From an uncultured Gammaproteobacteria bacterium (GTDB lineage: Bacteria; Pseudomonadota; Gammaproteobacteria; Pseudomonadales; Azotimanducaceae_A): a stretch of DNA of 12,380 nt. How positions within the stretch are numbered: the stretch's first letter is position 1; each line of letters starts with the position of its first letter. Below are positions 1 to 7,361 of the stretch, piece after piece. The notes under the pieces were generated by a model. The model was not told where the DNA came from. It did no database searches and worked only from the letters and a program-made list of their open reading frames with translations. The stretch spans positions 1-12,380 of the forward strand of contig CAJWZG010000059.1 in the NCBI GenBank assembly GCA_913049565.1, written 5' to 3'. The translations under genes and the position numbers were made by a program.

Positions 1-13
1 TCTTTTGGAAACC

Positions 14-123
14 TTTCAGATTGATTCTCTGTGATTTCGGTTTGTTTTTCAATGATTGTCATTGCTTTTCATGGATGTTCACCGATTCTCAATGATTCTC
101 AAAGATTTTCTGAGAGTATCGTC
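14..123. repeat. Degenerate tandem array of a 10-bp unit
   Basis: Reading in steps of ten bases, units begin at 44, 54, 64, 74, 84, 94, 104 and 114, and each starts with G. The best unit is GATTCTCAAT (84-93), followed by GATTCTCAAA (94-103). Units at 44 and 54 match it at 8 of 10 positions, those at 64, 74 and 104 at 6 of 10, and the one at 114 at 5 of 10. A further copy, GATTCTCTGT, sits at 23-32, one base out of phase. The period is not a multiple of three, so this is not protein-repeat coding. It equals about one DNA helical turn. It may continue past the left edge. The following stretch, 124-254, holds nothing I can identify, including no clear terminator for the gene ending at 255. Confidence 0.6.
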
Positions 124-254
124 CTGAAGAGCTTAGAGCCGCAAACTACATCTAAATGCGCGATCTGTGCGAAAACATTCCGGCAGTTAAAAACACTTAG
201 CCGATATCAAAACAAGCTCTCAAAAATTAATCAACGATGTTTGCATTTCCCAAT

Positions 255-857
255 CTATTCTTGAGGTTTATATCCTGCGATCTTGTCAACCCGTGCCACG
301 AAAACCTCGTCACCCGTTGCCTCCAACATATCCTTCCTCATGATTTCATACTTACCGCCAAATATTTTGGATGTTTGGCGGAAATATACGAATAGTCCCC
401 AACAATTCAGAATTACACAAAGTCCCATGATTTCTGGACGGATTAAGTGAATACAAAAGAAGTACATCGCTACCTGCAATATAATTTCAGGTTTCGTTGC
501 GAGCGTAATAAAAGCGAAACGCCCTGGAGGCAATAAGCCAAAGATCATTCCGGAGAGAAGCGCAAAACTGACGAAAATAATCTCAATTTCAAAACGAGTA
601 ACCACCCCTTCTAATGCACCGTTGAGCGCGACAAATCCCAACATAAAGCAGATTGCCGCGTGCATTTTGTGACCAATCTTGTCTTGCATCCAGATCCAGG
701 AGTTCATCCGGTCGTTTATGAACGCCCATTTAGGCGTTTTGTGAACAAAGTCGTCGAAGGTTTCATATAGCCCTATTCCGAGGTAAATCAGAGCTTCTAT
801 CCAAAGTACGATAGAAAGTGCAGTGGTAGTCTCGATGAATTCTGTGGAGGTCAACAT
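255..857 (-). CDS. Unrecognised multi-pass membrane protein, 200 aa
   Basis: I do not recognise this protein family. Five hydrophobic stretches are visible at about residues 11-31, 65-87, 91-111, 122-139 and 141-160, so it is probably an inner-membrane protein with four or five spans. Acidic and aromatic residues are dense in the loop at 32-62 (FDDF, then the tryptophan-rich segment NSWIWMQDK), and a charged tail of about 40 residues follows the last span. No signal peptide, nucleotide-binding motif or heme-type CxxCH is visible. The start is supported by an AAGGA ribosome-binding site (865-869) seven bases upstream of the ATG. It lies on the same strand as the secretion operon, but 450 bp separate them, so it is probably transcribed alone. 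It is a real gene by start site, length and coherent topology; its function is unknown. Confidence 0.75.
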   Translation of the reverse strand: MLTSTEFIETTTALSIVLWIEALIYLGIGLYETFDDFVHKTPKWAFINDRMNSWIWMQDKIGHKMHAAICFMLGFVALNGALEGVVTRFEIEIIFVSFALLSGMIFGLLPPGRFAFITLATKPEIILQVAMYFFCIHLIRPEIMGLCVILNCWGLFVYFRQTSKIFGGKYEIMRKDMLEATGDEVFVARVDKIAGYKPQE

Positions 858-1307
858 AGGAGGGTCCTTTTCGGGCGGTCGTTCAACGCTATAGTTTCTT
901 TTGGCATTTTGATTGCGATTTCAGCTGAATCCGCTAATCAGGAGCAATCGTTGCCAAATCAGCTGCTTTCAACCCTATCGGAACTGCAATTTTTCACAGC
1001 GACGAAATGAAACAAATTTACCAAGCCTAATCTAGATCCAAACAACCCGCAGGTGCGTCTATCTCGAGGACGGGAGCGCCCCAAGCACCGTTTCCTTCTC
1101 AAGGATAAGTGGCGACGATTCCAAAAGGATCCTCTACGCTAGCGTTCGCAGGAGCTTGGGCATACTTAATTCCCCTGCTTCACCATAGTAAGCAACGCGC
1201 GAGACGCACGAGTAAATGCCGATGCCGCGCCCTTCCAAATGCCGATACGATACAGAAAATGGCCCGCGCTCTGCGGCGTCGAGAACACTGAATCCACACT
1301 GCGCGCC
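858..1307. other. Gene-poor stretch between gspM and the membrane-protein gene
   Basis: No convincing gene lies here. It should contain the end of the gsp transcript and the promoter of the membrane-protein gene, but I see no strong hairpin plus T-run and no clean -35/-10 pair. A 10-bp direct repeat, AAATGCCGAT, occurs at 1214-1223 and 1237-1246. On the minus strand, the gspM frame stays open for 57 codons after its TGA stop (1137-1307), without a usable early start codon. That could be a decayed extension or chance. A plus-strand GTG-initiated frame (1109-1291) is arginine-rich and unlike a real protein. Confidence 0.6.
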
Positions 1308-1829
1308 TCAACGGAATCGAAATTGGCCATTCACCAAGCCCTGCTCGCCAGAGCGATCGATGCTGCCTTTGTCAATAATATAACCCTGTTCGTTCTCGAT
1401 CCCATATAGCCAAATTGCGACAGCATTGAATGGCTGTTGTTCTAACGCCACGCTAACGCTGCCATCAGGTTCCGGCTGGAGCCTTGCTAAAGTCACGTTA
1501 GATAGCGCGGCGCTTTTCGTGATTCTAGATATGGTCAGCGGCGCCCTTTTTCCTCCCGCTACGATCCCTTTGGCTGCCGCACGCTGTGCTAACGAGTTGC
1601 GGTTAGCGACCAGCCAATCGGCAGTCGCCTGAGACGCTGATGCTCGGTTTTTTTGCAAGCGCGAGTAGTCATCTAATGGCACCCAGATAACGCTGTAGCA
1701 AAACAGTGCGAGGCTCATGTAAATCAGCGACTTCAGTACAAGCTGGTCGCGAGGATCTTTTTTTACATACCAACCGTAGACCGACGTGCGTTGCAGATTG
1801 GCTGCGAACATTTGAGTAACGCGACTCAT
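1308..1829 (-). CDS. gspM: Type II secretion system protein GspM
   Basis: GspM is a bitopic inner-membrane protein of the T2SS assembly platform. It pairs with GspL and helps couple the cytoplasmic ATPase to pseudopilus assembly. The 173-residue length is normal for the family. The layout is typical: a short N-terminal segment with a basic stretch (KKDPRDQ, about residues 23-29), one membrane span at about 33-51 ending in WVPL, then a periplasmic domain starting with a probable helix (about 52-80) and ending in a small ferredoxin-like fold. The ATG overlaps the gspL stop in an ATGA arrangement (1826-1829), which implies translational coupling, and there is no strong independent ribosome-binding site. 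It is the last gsp gene here, with no gspN following. Family assignment rests on position, topology and the DPRD/WVPL pattern, since GspM sequences diverge strongly. Confidence 0.9.
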   Translation of the reverse strand: MSRVTQMFAANLQRTSVYGWYVKKDPRDQLVLKSLIYMSLALFCYSVIWVPLDDYSRLQKNRASASQATADWLVANRNSLAQRAAAKGIVAGGKRAPLTISRITKSAALSNVTLARLQPEPDGSVSVALEQQPFNAVAIWLYGIENEQGYIIDKGSIDRSGEQGLVNGQFRFR

Positions 1830-3070
1830 AAGTAGGAGCCAATCATGCGGGCGCGAACCCGGTCCTGCTCAACAGTAGCGTCACTGATTTCGATATTGAT
1901 GCCGGCCCTAGCACTTCGAGCCTTTACCGCTTCAAGCTCATCAAACCCCGTTATCAGTACATCAGTGGTTAATTCCATTTTTTTTGCTCGAAATCGGATT
2001 GACTGCACCTCGCTTCCCGCCTCCAGAATACTTGTCGTGCGTAGCATCAGATCCACCATGGATTCTTCGCCGTTAGAGACACCAGTCGCTCGGAGCTTGC
2101 TTGTTAAGCGTCGCTGCAGTTGGCTGGCGGTGGCGGGCACACTATCATCGGGAAATAATTCACTATATTTCGAGAAGTTACTTATATCTAATTGATTTGC
2201 ATTTTTTTCTAGCCAAAGCGACTGAGCTGCCATACCGCCAACCATAAGGGTGAAACAGGCTGCCGCTAGACCCATGGTTCGACGCCAAAGCGCGTCCGTA
2301 CCCGACTTATCAACACGCACGGCAAAGACACCTTGAAGAAGATTCAGTAAATCTCGCTGCGACTTTAAACCTGCCCCCGGTGGGCTGTTCAATTGCTGTA
2401 AAAGATACTCTAACGGAGCTGACTCAATACGCTCTACGGCAGCCGATTGCGTAAGTTGCCCCAGTTCAAGGTCGGTCAGTGCGTCACCAATACAAATAAA
2501 CGATTCAACCTCTAACGACGCTAAAATATCCGCGAGATCTGTGCGTTCAACTAGGGCATCTTGATCCTTGGTTACAATCAGCACTTGGGCTGCGTCAAAC
2601 ATCAAGGCTACCTGTGTGGCTTGCGGCCGTATCAGCTGGGCTTGGGACACAACTGCACCTAGGATGATCCCAGCATCCTTAAAGACGTTAAGCCATGCCG
2701 ACAGCCGGGCCGTTTCGATGATGGCGCAATCAATTGGCTGATTGGGACGAATCGCCAGATGCGCGATATGAACATCTTCTACATCGCTGGTGATGAACTC
2801 TTCCACAGCGAATGGCAATGCCTGGCGTAAGCTATTGACGTTTCGCCCTGGTACATTGACGCTCAAATGCAATATCTCCTCACTAGTGAGGACCAGGGCG
2901 ATTCTATCCGGTGAAGAGAACCATGTGGGTTGCTGTTCAACCAATGCGATTAGGTTGGACAACGCAACCTCTCCACTCGTCACGACACCCTCCTCGCTCC
3001 AGTGGCACCAATTAAACCTGCTGGAGGTGCAAATGGGTTCCATAGTAGAAGTGGGACTAAACAAAAGCAT
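1826..3070 (-). CDS. gspL: Type II secretion system protein GspL
   Basis: GspL is the platform component that binds the N-terminal domain of GspE through its cytoplasmic actin-like domain and joins GspM in the periplasm. At 414 residues the length is normal. Residues about 1-260 form the cytoplasmic domain: the family pattern LRQALPFAVEE is at 81-91, and the NLLQG segment that usually precedes the membrane span is at 243-247. One membrane span lies at about 264-284, followed by a periplasmic domain of about 130 residues that ends with a ferredoxin-like part. The ATG at 3070 has an AAAGG nine bases upstream; a second in-frame ATG at codon 10 is less well placed. It starts 29 bp after gspK and overlaps gspM by 4 bp. 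Confidence 0.93.
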   Translation of the reverse strand: MLLFSPTSTMEPICTSSRFNWCHWSEEGVVTSGEVALSNLIALVEQQPTWFSSPDRIALVLTSEEILHLSVNVPGRNVNSLRQALPFAVEEFITSDVEDVHIAHLAIRPNQPIDCAIIETARLSAWLNVFKDAGIILGAVVSQAQLIRPQATQVALMFDAAQVLIVTKDQDALVERTDLADILASLEVESFICIGDALTDLELGQLTQSAAVERIESAPLEYLLQQLNSPPGAGLKSQRDLLNLLQGVFAVRVDKSGTDALWRRTMGLAAACFTLMVGGMAAQSLWLEKNANQLDISNFSKYSELFPDDSVPATASQLQRRLTSKLRATGVSNGEESMVDLMLRTTSILEAGSEVQSIRFRAKKMELTTDVLITGFDELEAVKARSARAGINIEISDATVEQDRVRARMIGSYL

Positions 3071-3099
3071 GACTTTTGGCCTTTAACTGAAAACTATCG

Positions 3100-4056
3100 T
3101 TAGGTTTTTGCATCGAATCGTTTACCGAAGTCCCGCCTCAACAGCGTTACCTGACCGTCGTTTCCATCTCGATACAACAAGGATGTGAGGGTAACACGAC
3201 TACGGTTTAGCCTTGCTTCAACGACCAGCAAAAAGTAATCACTACTAACTGATAGATCTTTCTCTACGGCAGTGAATGCTGGATAACTTTGCACGAAATC
3301 TGAGACGCTCTGATAGTTTCTGGGTGACTCAACGATCACCTGCGCATCGGCAAGTGACACTGCTGGGTCCAGTGTGGCCAAAGTAACCGCGGTAGCCGTA
3401 TTCACATTGATCTTGCTCTGGGTATCCGGCAACAGGCACACATTTTGCGCCAACACGGCGATCTCCGCTGCATCGGCGTCGAGCAAGGCATTTAATTCAC
3501 TCAAATCAACCATGGGCTGATTGGCGGCAAAATGAGGCGGGCTCTTGAGTTGATATGCCGAATCTTCCGCGCCGAGGCCACTAACTAATTGATCGCTGTC
3601 GACCCAATCCCTGATGAGGTCTGCTAAATCTTGGGAAAGCTGAAGGTTACCAAGTAGTTGCCGTAGTCGCTTTACATGGAGTTGATTGGAATCGTCGGCA
3701 AGCCTATTCAAATTGAAGCAGCCGTTGAGATCAACAATGGCGGCTTGCATAACCCCGACACCGTCAAGATCTAGCGGCAACACTGGCTGAGCCCAAATCT
3801 CATCAAGATGGTCAACCCCAGGCCCAGAATTTACCGCATCATCGTAGAGAGTTTGACGCGCGAGTTCCTCCGCACCAAAGGCATATTGCAATGCCTGCGC
3901 ACGCTCAAAACTGTGCTGGTGTTGGTTGGTTACCAGGTGGTGGCTGGATAAGATCTGTGTCGTTAATCCAATCAAAATCGCTGTTACCATCAATACAGAA
4001 ATCAACGCGACACCCCCTTGTCGGGCTACCCTGCCACCGCTTTCATGAGCTGCCAT
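3100..4056 (-). CDS. gspK: Type II secretion system minor pseudopilin GspK
   Basis: GspK is the large minor pseudopilin that caps the pseudopilus tip with GspI and GspJ. From the chosen start it is 318 residues. The prepilin-type signal is a basic leader ending in GG, with cleavage expected after Gly15, then VALISVLMVTAILIGL as the hydrophobic helix. Position +5 of the mature protein is Ser instead of the usual Glu; absence of Glu5 is characteristic of GspK. Family motifs follow: DWVDSD (about 150-155), GAEDSAY (about 162-168), and KINVNTA (about 215-221) in the alpha-helical insert. I chose the ATG at 4056 over an in-frame ATG at 4083 because GGGAGG lies six bases upstream and the leader length then fits. 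The start overlaps the gspJ end by 14 bp. Confidence 0.94.
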   Translation of the reverse strand: MAAHESGGRVARQGGVALISVLMVTAILIGLTTQILSSHHLVTNQHQHSFERAQALQYAFGAEELARQTLYDDAVNSGPGVDHLDEIWAQPVLPLDLDGVGVMQAAIVDLNGCFNLNRLADDSNQLHVKRLRQLLGNLQLSQDLADLIRDWVDSDQLVSGLGAEDSAYQLKSPPHFAANQPMVDLSELNALLDADAAEIAVLAQNVCLLPDTQSKINVNTATAVTLATLDPAVSLADAQVIVESPRNYQSVSDFVQSYPAFTAVEKDLSVSSDYFLLVVEARLNRSRVTLTSLLYRDGNDGQVTLLRRDFGKRFDAKT

Positions 4057-4651
4057 TAGGCACCTCCCAAACACGCTCGACAATGCCGATCGGCGGCATA
4101 GAGATGCGCAGCACGATACCCATCAATTCGATGGGTAGTTCTTTCGCTTTTGGTGGCCACAGTTTATGTTCTTGACCGCTTTGATCTATCGCGAAAAATT
4201 CGAGGTCGTCGACTCCTGCTAACACGATCTGGGTGATAGGCTCTTCGTCATCGCGTCGATCCAGCACAGGCCAATAAGCTCTGACTAAGTTTTCTCCTTG
4301 AAGACGATAGCCGATTCTTTGCACCTCAGATCGAGGGCGCTGAAGCGGATTGCGCCACCCCCCCCGAGTCATAGATAGGGCCCCCTCGTCACCAATCATC
4401 AGGGCTGGTGTGGGCTGGTCGGACTCGGTTCGAATCGGTCGGTCGCGGTATTGCAGCATATCTCGCTCGATAACGGTCATTGCCCGATGAATTTGCGCCA
4501 TGCGCTGGCCTCGATCATCGAGCACCTCGTAGGCATCCACCGTGCGGCCCAGCAGCTGGGAACTCATCAGACCAACAACACCAAAAATCAACAGCGCCAC
4601 AAGAATTTCGAGTAACGTAAACCCCGTTTGGTTTGGTTGGTGTTGCCTCAT
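4043..4651 (-). CDS. gspJ: Type II secretion system minor pseudopilin GspJ
   Basis: GspJ is a minor pseudopilin that forms the pseudopilus tip with GspI and GspK. The 202-residue length is normal. The N-terminus has a type III (prepilin) signal: a ten-residue polar leader ending in Gly10, cleaved before Phe11, giving mature FTLLE with Glu at +5, followed by a hydrophobic helix of about 20 residues. The globular domain contains the GspJ-like segment RAMTVIERDMLQYRDRPIR (about 46-64) and a conserved GGWRNPL (about 97-103), typical of the family. The ATG shares one base with the gspI stop (TGATG, 4649-4653), so translation is probably coupled. The 3' end overlaps gspK. Confidence 0.94.
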   Translation of the reverse strand: MRQHQPNQTGFTLLEILVALLIFGVVGLMSSQLLGRTVDAYEVLDDRGQRMAQIHRAMTVIERDMLQYRDRPIRTESDQPTPALMIGDEGALSMTRGGWRNPLQRPRSEVQRIGYRLQGENLVRAYWPVLDRRDDEEPITQIVLAGVDDLEFFAIDQSGQEHKLWPPKAKELPIELMGIVLRISMPPIGIVERVWEVPNGSS

Positions 4652-5031
4652 CAGTACTGGCCCAAAAAACCGGAGAGTTGGCTATAGGGCCCTACCCGAC
4701 CCTCCTCTTCTGATGCTTCAAATACAGACACTTCGACACGGCGAATCCAAGGATGCTCGGTTGCTTTGACTTGGGTTTCGACCTCCCACTCCCTGTCTGC
4801 AAACACGAGCCGGCTCTGCTGCTTTCCTTCTCTTAGGGGTTGTGATTCTTGACGTTGCCGCATGCGCATCCGAGTTAGATGATTGCTGGCAATCCAATTT
4901 GCGACGGTGCGCTGCTCTAGGCTGCGAGTTTGATTAGCTACGCCGCCGAGGGCAGTAGATACTGCCGTGCCGACGACAGCAATTATCGCAATCGCCACCA
5001 GCATTTCAAGCAACGTGAACCCCCGGGTCAT
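4651..5031 (-). CDS. gspI: Type II secretion system minor pseudopilin GspI
   Basis: GspI is a small minor pseudopilin thought to nucleate tip assembly with GspJ and GspK. At 126 residues it is the expected size. The leader is very short (MTRG), with cleavage expected after Gly4 and mature FTLLE carrying Glu at +5, then a hydrophobic helix. The family pattern of conserved aliphatic and polar residues follows, including the VANWIASNHL segment (about 43-52) seen in GspI proteins just after the long helix. The ATG overlaps the gspH stop by four bases (ATGA, 5028-5031). A GGAG lies ten bases upstream inside gspH. Confidence 0.94.
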   Translation of the reverse strand: MTRGFTLLEMLVAIAIIAVVGTAVSTALGGVANQTRSLEQRTVANWIASNHLTRMRMRQRQESQPLREGKQQSRLVFADREWEVETQVKATEHPWIRRVEVSVFEASEEEGRVGPYSQLSGFLGQY

Positions 5032-5636
5032 TGTACGACGGCTCCAAGTGGATCAATGATCTCTAGACTCAATGGCCGAAACCCATCAGTGGAAAGTCGA
5101 ATTGAATTCGCTTGGCTTGTGGCTGCCTGCTGGCGCAGTATGTCTAAACGAAAAGGCAGCGCTTCACCGCTGGAAAAAAAGACTGCGTCTGGCTGTGCAG
5201 CCCGCGACTTTTTTCCGGCTAGCGAGCCCGCTGAGTAAGGATCAGCGGAGGCAAATGTGCCCTGGTTTAAGACTGCGCCCGAGCCGTCCTCTACGGTGAG
5301 ACGAAATTCTATAGGGGCAGGAGGAGTGTCTGGACGGAAAGGCGCCTGCTGTTGGGGTAACCACCTGCGTTCTCGCTCGTCAAACGCCAAGAACATGTAG
5401 TCATCGGCAGTCACCTTTATGCCCCACTCCTGATTATTTTGAATCGCCCTATCCCGCGCCAGTTCGATTCTTTGAACCATTCTCTGGCCATAGGCTTGAA
5501 GCGCTCTTTGATCCCCACTTAAATCGAGAGACATCATCGCCACGCCTGTTAGGATGGCAAGAACCACCACAACGACCAGCAGCTCGATAAGAGTAAATCC
5601 GGCCTCAGTGGTTGGAAATTTGTACGATCGAAACAT
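5028..5636 (-). CDS. gspH: Type II secretion system minor pseudopilin GspH
   Basis: GspH is a minor pseudopilin that links the tip complex to the GspG shaft. The protein has 202 residues. The prepilin signal is a 13-residue leader ending in Gly13, then FTLIELLVVVVVLAIL with Glu at +5. The segment RIELARDRAIQNNQEWGI (about 56-73) fits the GspH/FimT-type pattern after the N-terminal helix. The C-terminal half contains the beta-rich domain with FSSGEALPF (about 158-166) and LSTDGFRPL (about 182-190), which resemble the usual GspH end. The gene begins 41 bp after gspG, with no clear Shine-Dalgarno sequence, and runs into gspI with an ATGA overlap. Confidence 0.93.
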   Translation of the reverse strand: MFRSYKFPTTEAGFTLIELLVVVVVLAILTGVAMMSLDLSGDQRALQAYGQRMVQRIELARDRAIQNNQEWGIKVTADDYMFLAFDERERRWLPQQQAPFRPDTPPAPIEFRLTVEDGSGAVLNQGTFASADPYSAGSLAGKKSRAAQPDAVFFSSGEALPFRLDILRQQAATSQANSIRLSTDGFRPLSLEIIDPLGAVVQ

Positions 5637-5677
5637 TATTTGTGGACCGAATGCGCTGCGCCCTTGTGCCAGCGCTG

Positions 5678-6106
5678 CTATAAATCCGACAGTCGAATGT
5701 CGGCCGAATTTCCCTCACCGCCTTCAGCGCCGTCTGCCCCTAAGCTCAGTAAATCGATAAGACCGTCGTTATTTTCGTAGAGATACGGAGAGCCCCAGGG
5801 GTCAGAAGGCAGCTTCTTGAGGTAGCCACTGGGATTCCAATTTTTAGCCTCCGGCGACCCGCTTGGACGTTGCACCAAAGCCTCAAGACCTTGATCTGAT
5901 GAAGGGTAGCGATAGTTGTCCAATCGGTAGACATCTAGTGCTGCCGCCAGCGTCCGCAAATCTGTTTGGGCCGCCTGCACGCGAGCCGCATCAGGGCGCG
6001 ACAATAGCGTCTGCGCAGCTAAACCTCCCAAAATACTGAGAATCACAACGACTACCAATATTTCGATCAGAGTAAAACCACGCTCTTTGCTTTGACGCTG
6101 GGTCAT
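5678..6106 (-). CDS. gspG: Type II secretion system major pseudopilin GspG
   Basis: GspG polymerises into the periplasmic pseudopilus that pushes folded exoproteins through the secretin. The 142-residue length is standard. The signal MTQRQSKERG is cleaved before Phe11, and Glu15 is the +5 glutamate. The mature N-terminal helix is followed by the strongly conserved major-pseudopilin segments: TDLRTLAAALDVYRLDNYRYP (starting at about 48), QGLEALV (72-78), GYLKKLPSDPWGSPYLY (about 94-110), and the calcium-binding loop SLGADGAEGGEG (about 121-132) ending in SADI. The ATG has a strong AAGGA (6114-6118) seven bases upstream, consistent with the high expression expected of the major subunit. It starts 16 bp after gspF. 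Confidence 0.97.
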   Translation of the reverse strand: MTQRQSKERGFTLIEILVVVVILSILGGLAAQTLLSRPDAARVQAAQTDLRTLAAALDVYRLDNYRYPSSDQGLEALVQRPSGSPEAKNWNPSGYLKKLPSDPWGSPYLYENNDGLIDLLSLGADGAEGGEGNSADIRLSDL

Positions 6107-6122
6107 ACAAAATTCCTTTTAT

Positions 6123-7334
6123 TCATACCAACTGGTTCATGCTGAGCATGGGTAACAATATCGCCATGACGATGAACAACACCACTGCACCCATCAGCAA
6201 TAACATAAGCGGCTCAAACAATTTTACCAACGTGGAGACCACTCGCTCTACTTCATCTTGTTGAAACTGGGCCACTCGCTCGAGCATGCTGTCCAATGTG
6301 CCACTATGCTCACCTGCGGCCACCATATGCAGCAACATTGGCGGCATCTCACCAACACCCGTCAGACTTATATGCAGGCTAATGCCCTCGCTGACTCGTT
6401 GGGTGGCGTCGCCTAGTGCCCGCCGCAACCAATGATTGGCCACAACCCCGCTAGCTATGTGCATGGCTTCCACTAAGGGAACGCCTGAGCGCGTTAAAAT
6501 AGACAAAGTATTAGTGTATCTGGCGGCATTCGCGCTGCGGGTGATACGCTGAATCAGGGGCATACGGAATTTCCAGCGATCCCAGCGCAACCGAAACGCG
6601 AGCTGGCTAAGTAACCAACGCGCTAAGGCCGTTGCAGCACCGAGTAGGACAAGCAACAGCCACCAGTAGGCGGCAAGAAAGTCGGTTATGGAGATTAGCA
6701 CGGCTGTGAACCAGGGCAGCTCTTGGCCCGTGTCCACGATAACATTAACCATATCTGGAACGATATATATCATCAGGCCAGAGATGATGAGAACGGCCAT
6801 CAGCAGCAACACGGCGGGATAAATCATGGCCATTTCTACATTGCGGGTTGCGGAAAACTGCCGTTCTTCGTAGTCCGCCAAGTTTTCCAGCACTTTGTCG
6901 AGAAATCCCGATTGTTCTCCAGCCGCTATTGTGGCCTGGTACAGCGAGTTAAAGCTGCCGCCATGATCAGTCAAACTCACAGCAAGACTATACCCTTCCA
7001 GCACTTTGCTTCGGATAGCCATAATGAGGCCTTTGACATGCTGTTTATCGGCTTGTTCTGCAACTGCGGCGAGAGCGGCCTCTATCGGCAGACTAGAGCC
7101 GACAAGGGTAGCTAGTTGGCGGGTAAACAAAACACGATCAAGGTGGCTCAGATGACGCTGAAAAGAGAAGCCTCGATCGACTTTCTTCTCCTGACTCGAG
7201 GTAAGGCTGACACTGGTTGGCACCAGGTTCTGATCTCGCAGCAAACCTCTGGCCTGCCTGGCGCTGTCCGCTTCAATGACACCCCTTTTATTGCTGCCCG
7301 ACGCGTCTAGCGCTCGGTACTCAAAAGCAGCCAT
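6123..7334 (-). CDS. gspF: Type II secretion system inner-membrane platform protein GspF
   Basis: GspF is the polytopic inner-membrane protein at the centre of the assembly platform, thought to insert pseudopilin subunits into the growing fibre when driven by GspE. The 403-residue length is normal. Two homologous cytoplasmic domains are visible, each carrying the duplicated motif AAGE-x-SG-x-LD: GEQSGFLDKVLE at about 139-150 and GEHSGTLDSMLE at about 341-352. Membrane spans lie at about 171-195, 219-242 and 374-396. The N-terminus MAAFEYRALDASG is the typical family start. The gene begins 27 bp after the gspE stop and has no obvious Shine-Dalgarno sequence. Confidence 0.97.
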   Translation of the reverse strand: MAAFEYRALDASGSNKRGVIEADSARQARGLLRDQNLVPTSVSLTSSQEKKVDRGFSFQRHLSHLDRVLFTRQLATLVGSSLPIEAALAAVAEQADKQHVKGLIMAIRSKVLEGYSLAVSLTDHGGSFNSLYQATIAAGEQSGFLDKVLENLADYEERQFSATRNVEMAMIYPAVLLLMAVLIISGLMIYIVPDMVNVIVDTGQELPWFTAVLISITDFLAAYWWLLLVLLGAATALARWLLSQLAFRLRWDRWKFRMPLIQRITRSANAARYTNTLSILTRSGVPLVEAMHIASGVVANHWLRRALGDATQRVSEGISLHISLTGVGEMPPMLLHMVAAGEHSGTLDSMLERVAQFQQDEVERVVSTLVKLFEPLMLLLMGAVVLFIVMAILLPMLSMNQLV

Positions 7335-7361
7335 CAGTCGAATTCGCTAAATGGTTGCAGA

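Noticed and set aside
84..113. CRISPR-like array
   Set aside because: Units are directly adjacent 10-mers with no spacers, and no cas genes are present.
31..264. Plus-strand frame of 77 codons with GTG start
   Set aside because: It runs through the decamer array, overlaps the end of the membrane-protein gene, has no ribosome-binding site and no recognisable protein pattern.
1214..1246. Direct repeat AAATGCCGAT, 23 bp apart
   Set aside because: Only two copies of ten bases in a region with no other sign of a mobile element or operator.
1109..1291. Plus-strand frame of 60 codons with GTG start
   Set aside because: Arginine-rich, low-complexity translation in a GC-rich stretch; the AAGGA-like sequence is only a few bases from the GTG and nothing in the peptide suggests a family.
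3095..3103. 9-mer TATCGTTAG also at 10172-10180, and inverted at 12305-12313
   Set aside because: Three copies in 12 kb is slightly more than expected, but two of them span gene stop codons and the flanks do not match, so chance is the simplest reading.
3100..4056. Missing Glu at +5 of GspK as a defect
   Set aside because: GspK proteins normally lack the glutamate that other pseudopilins have at this position.
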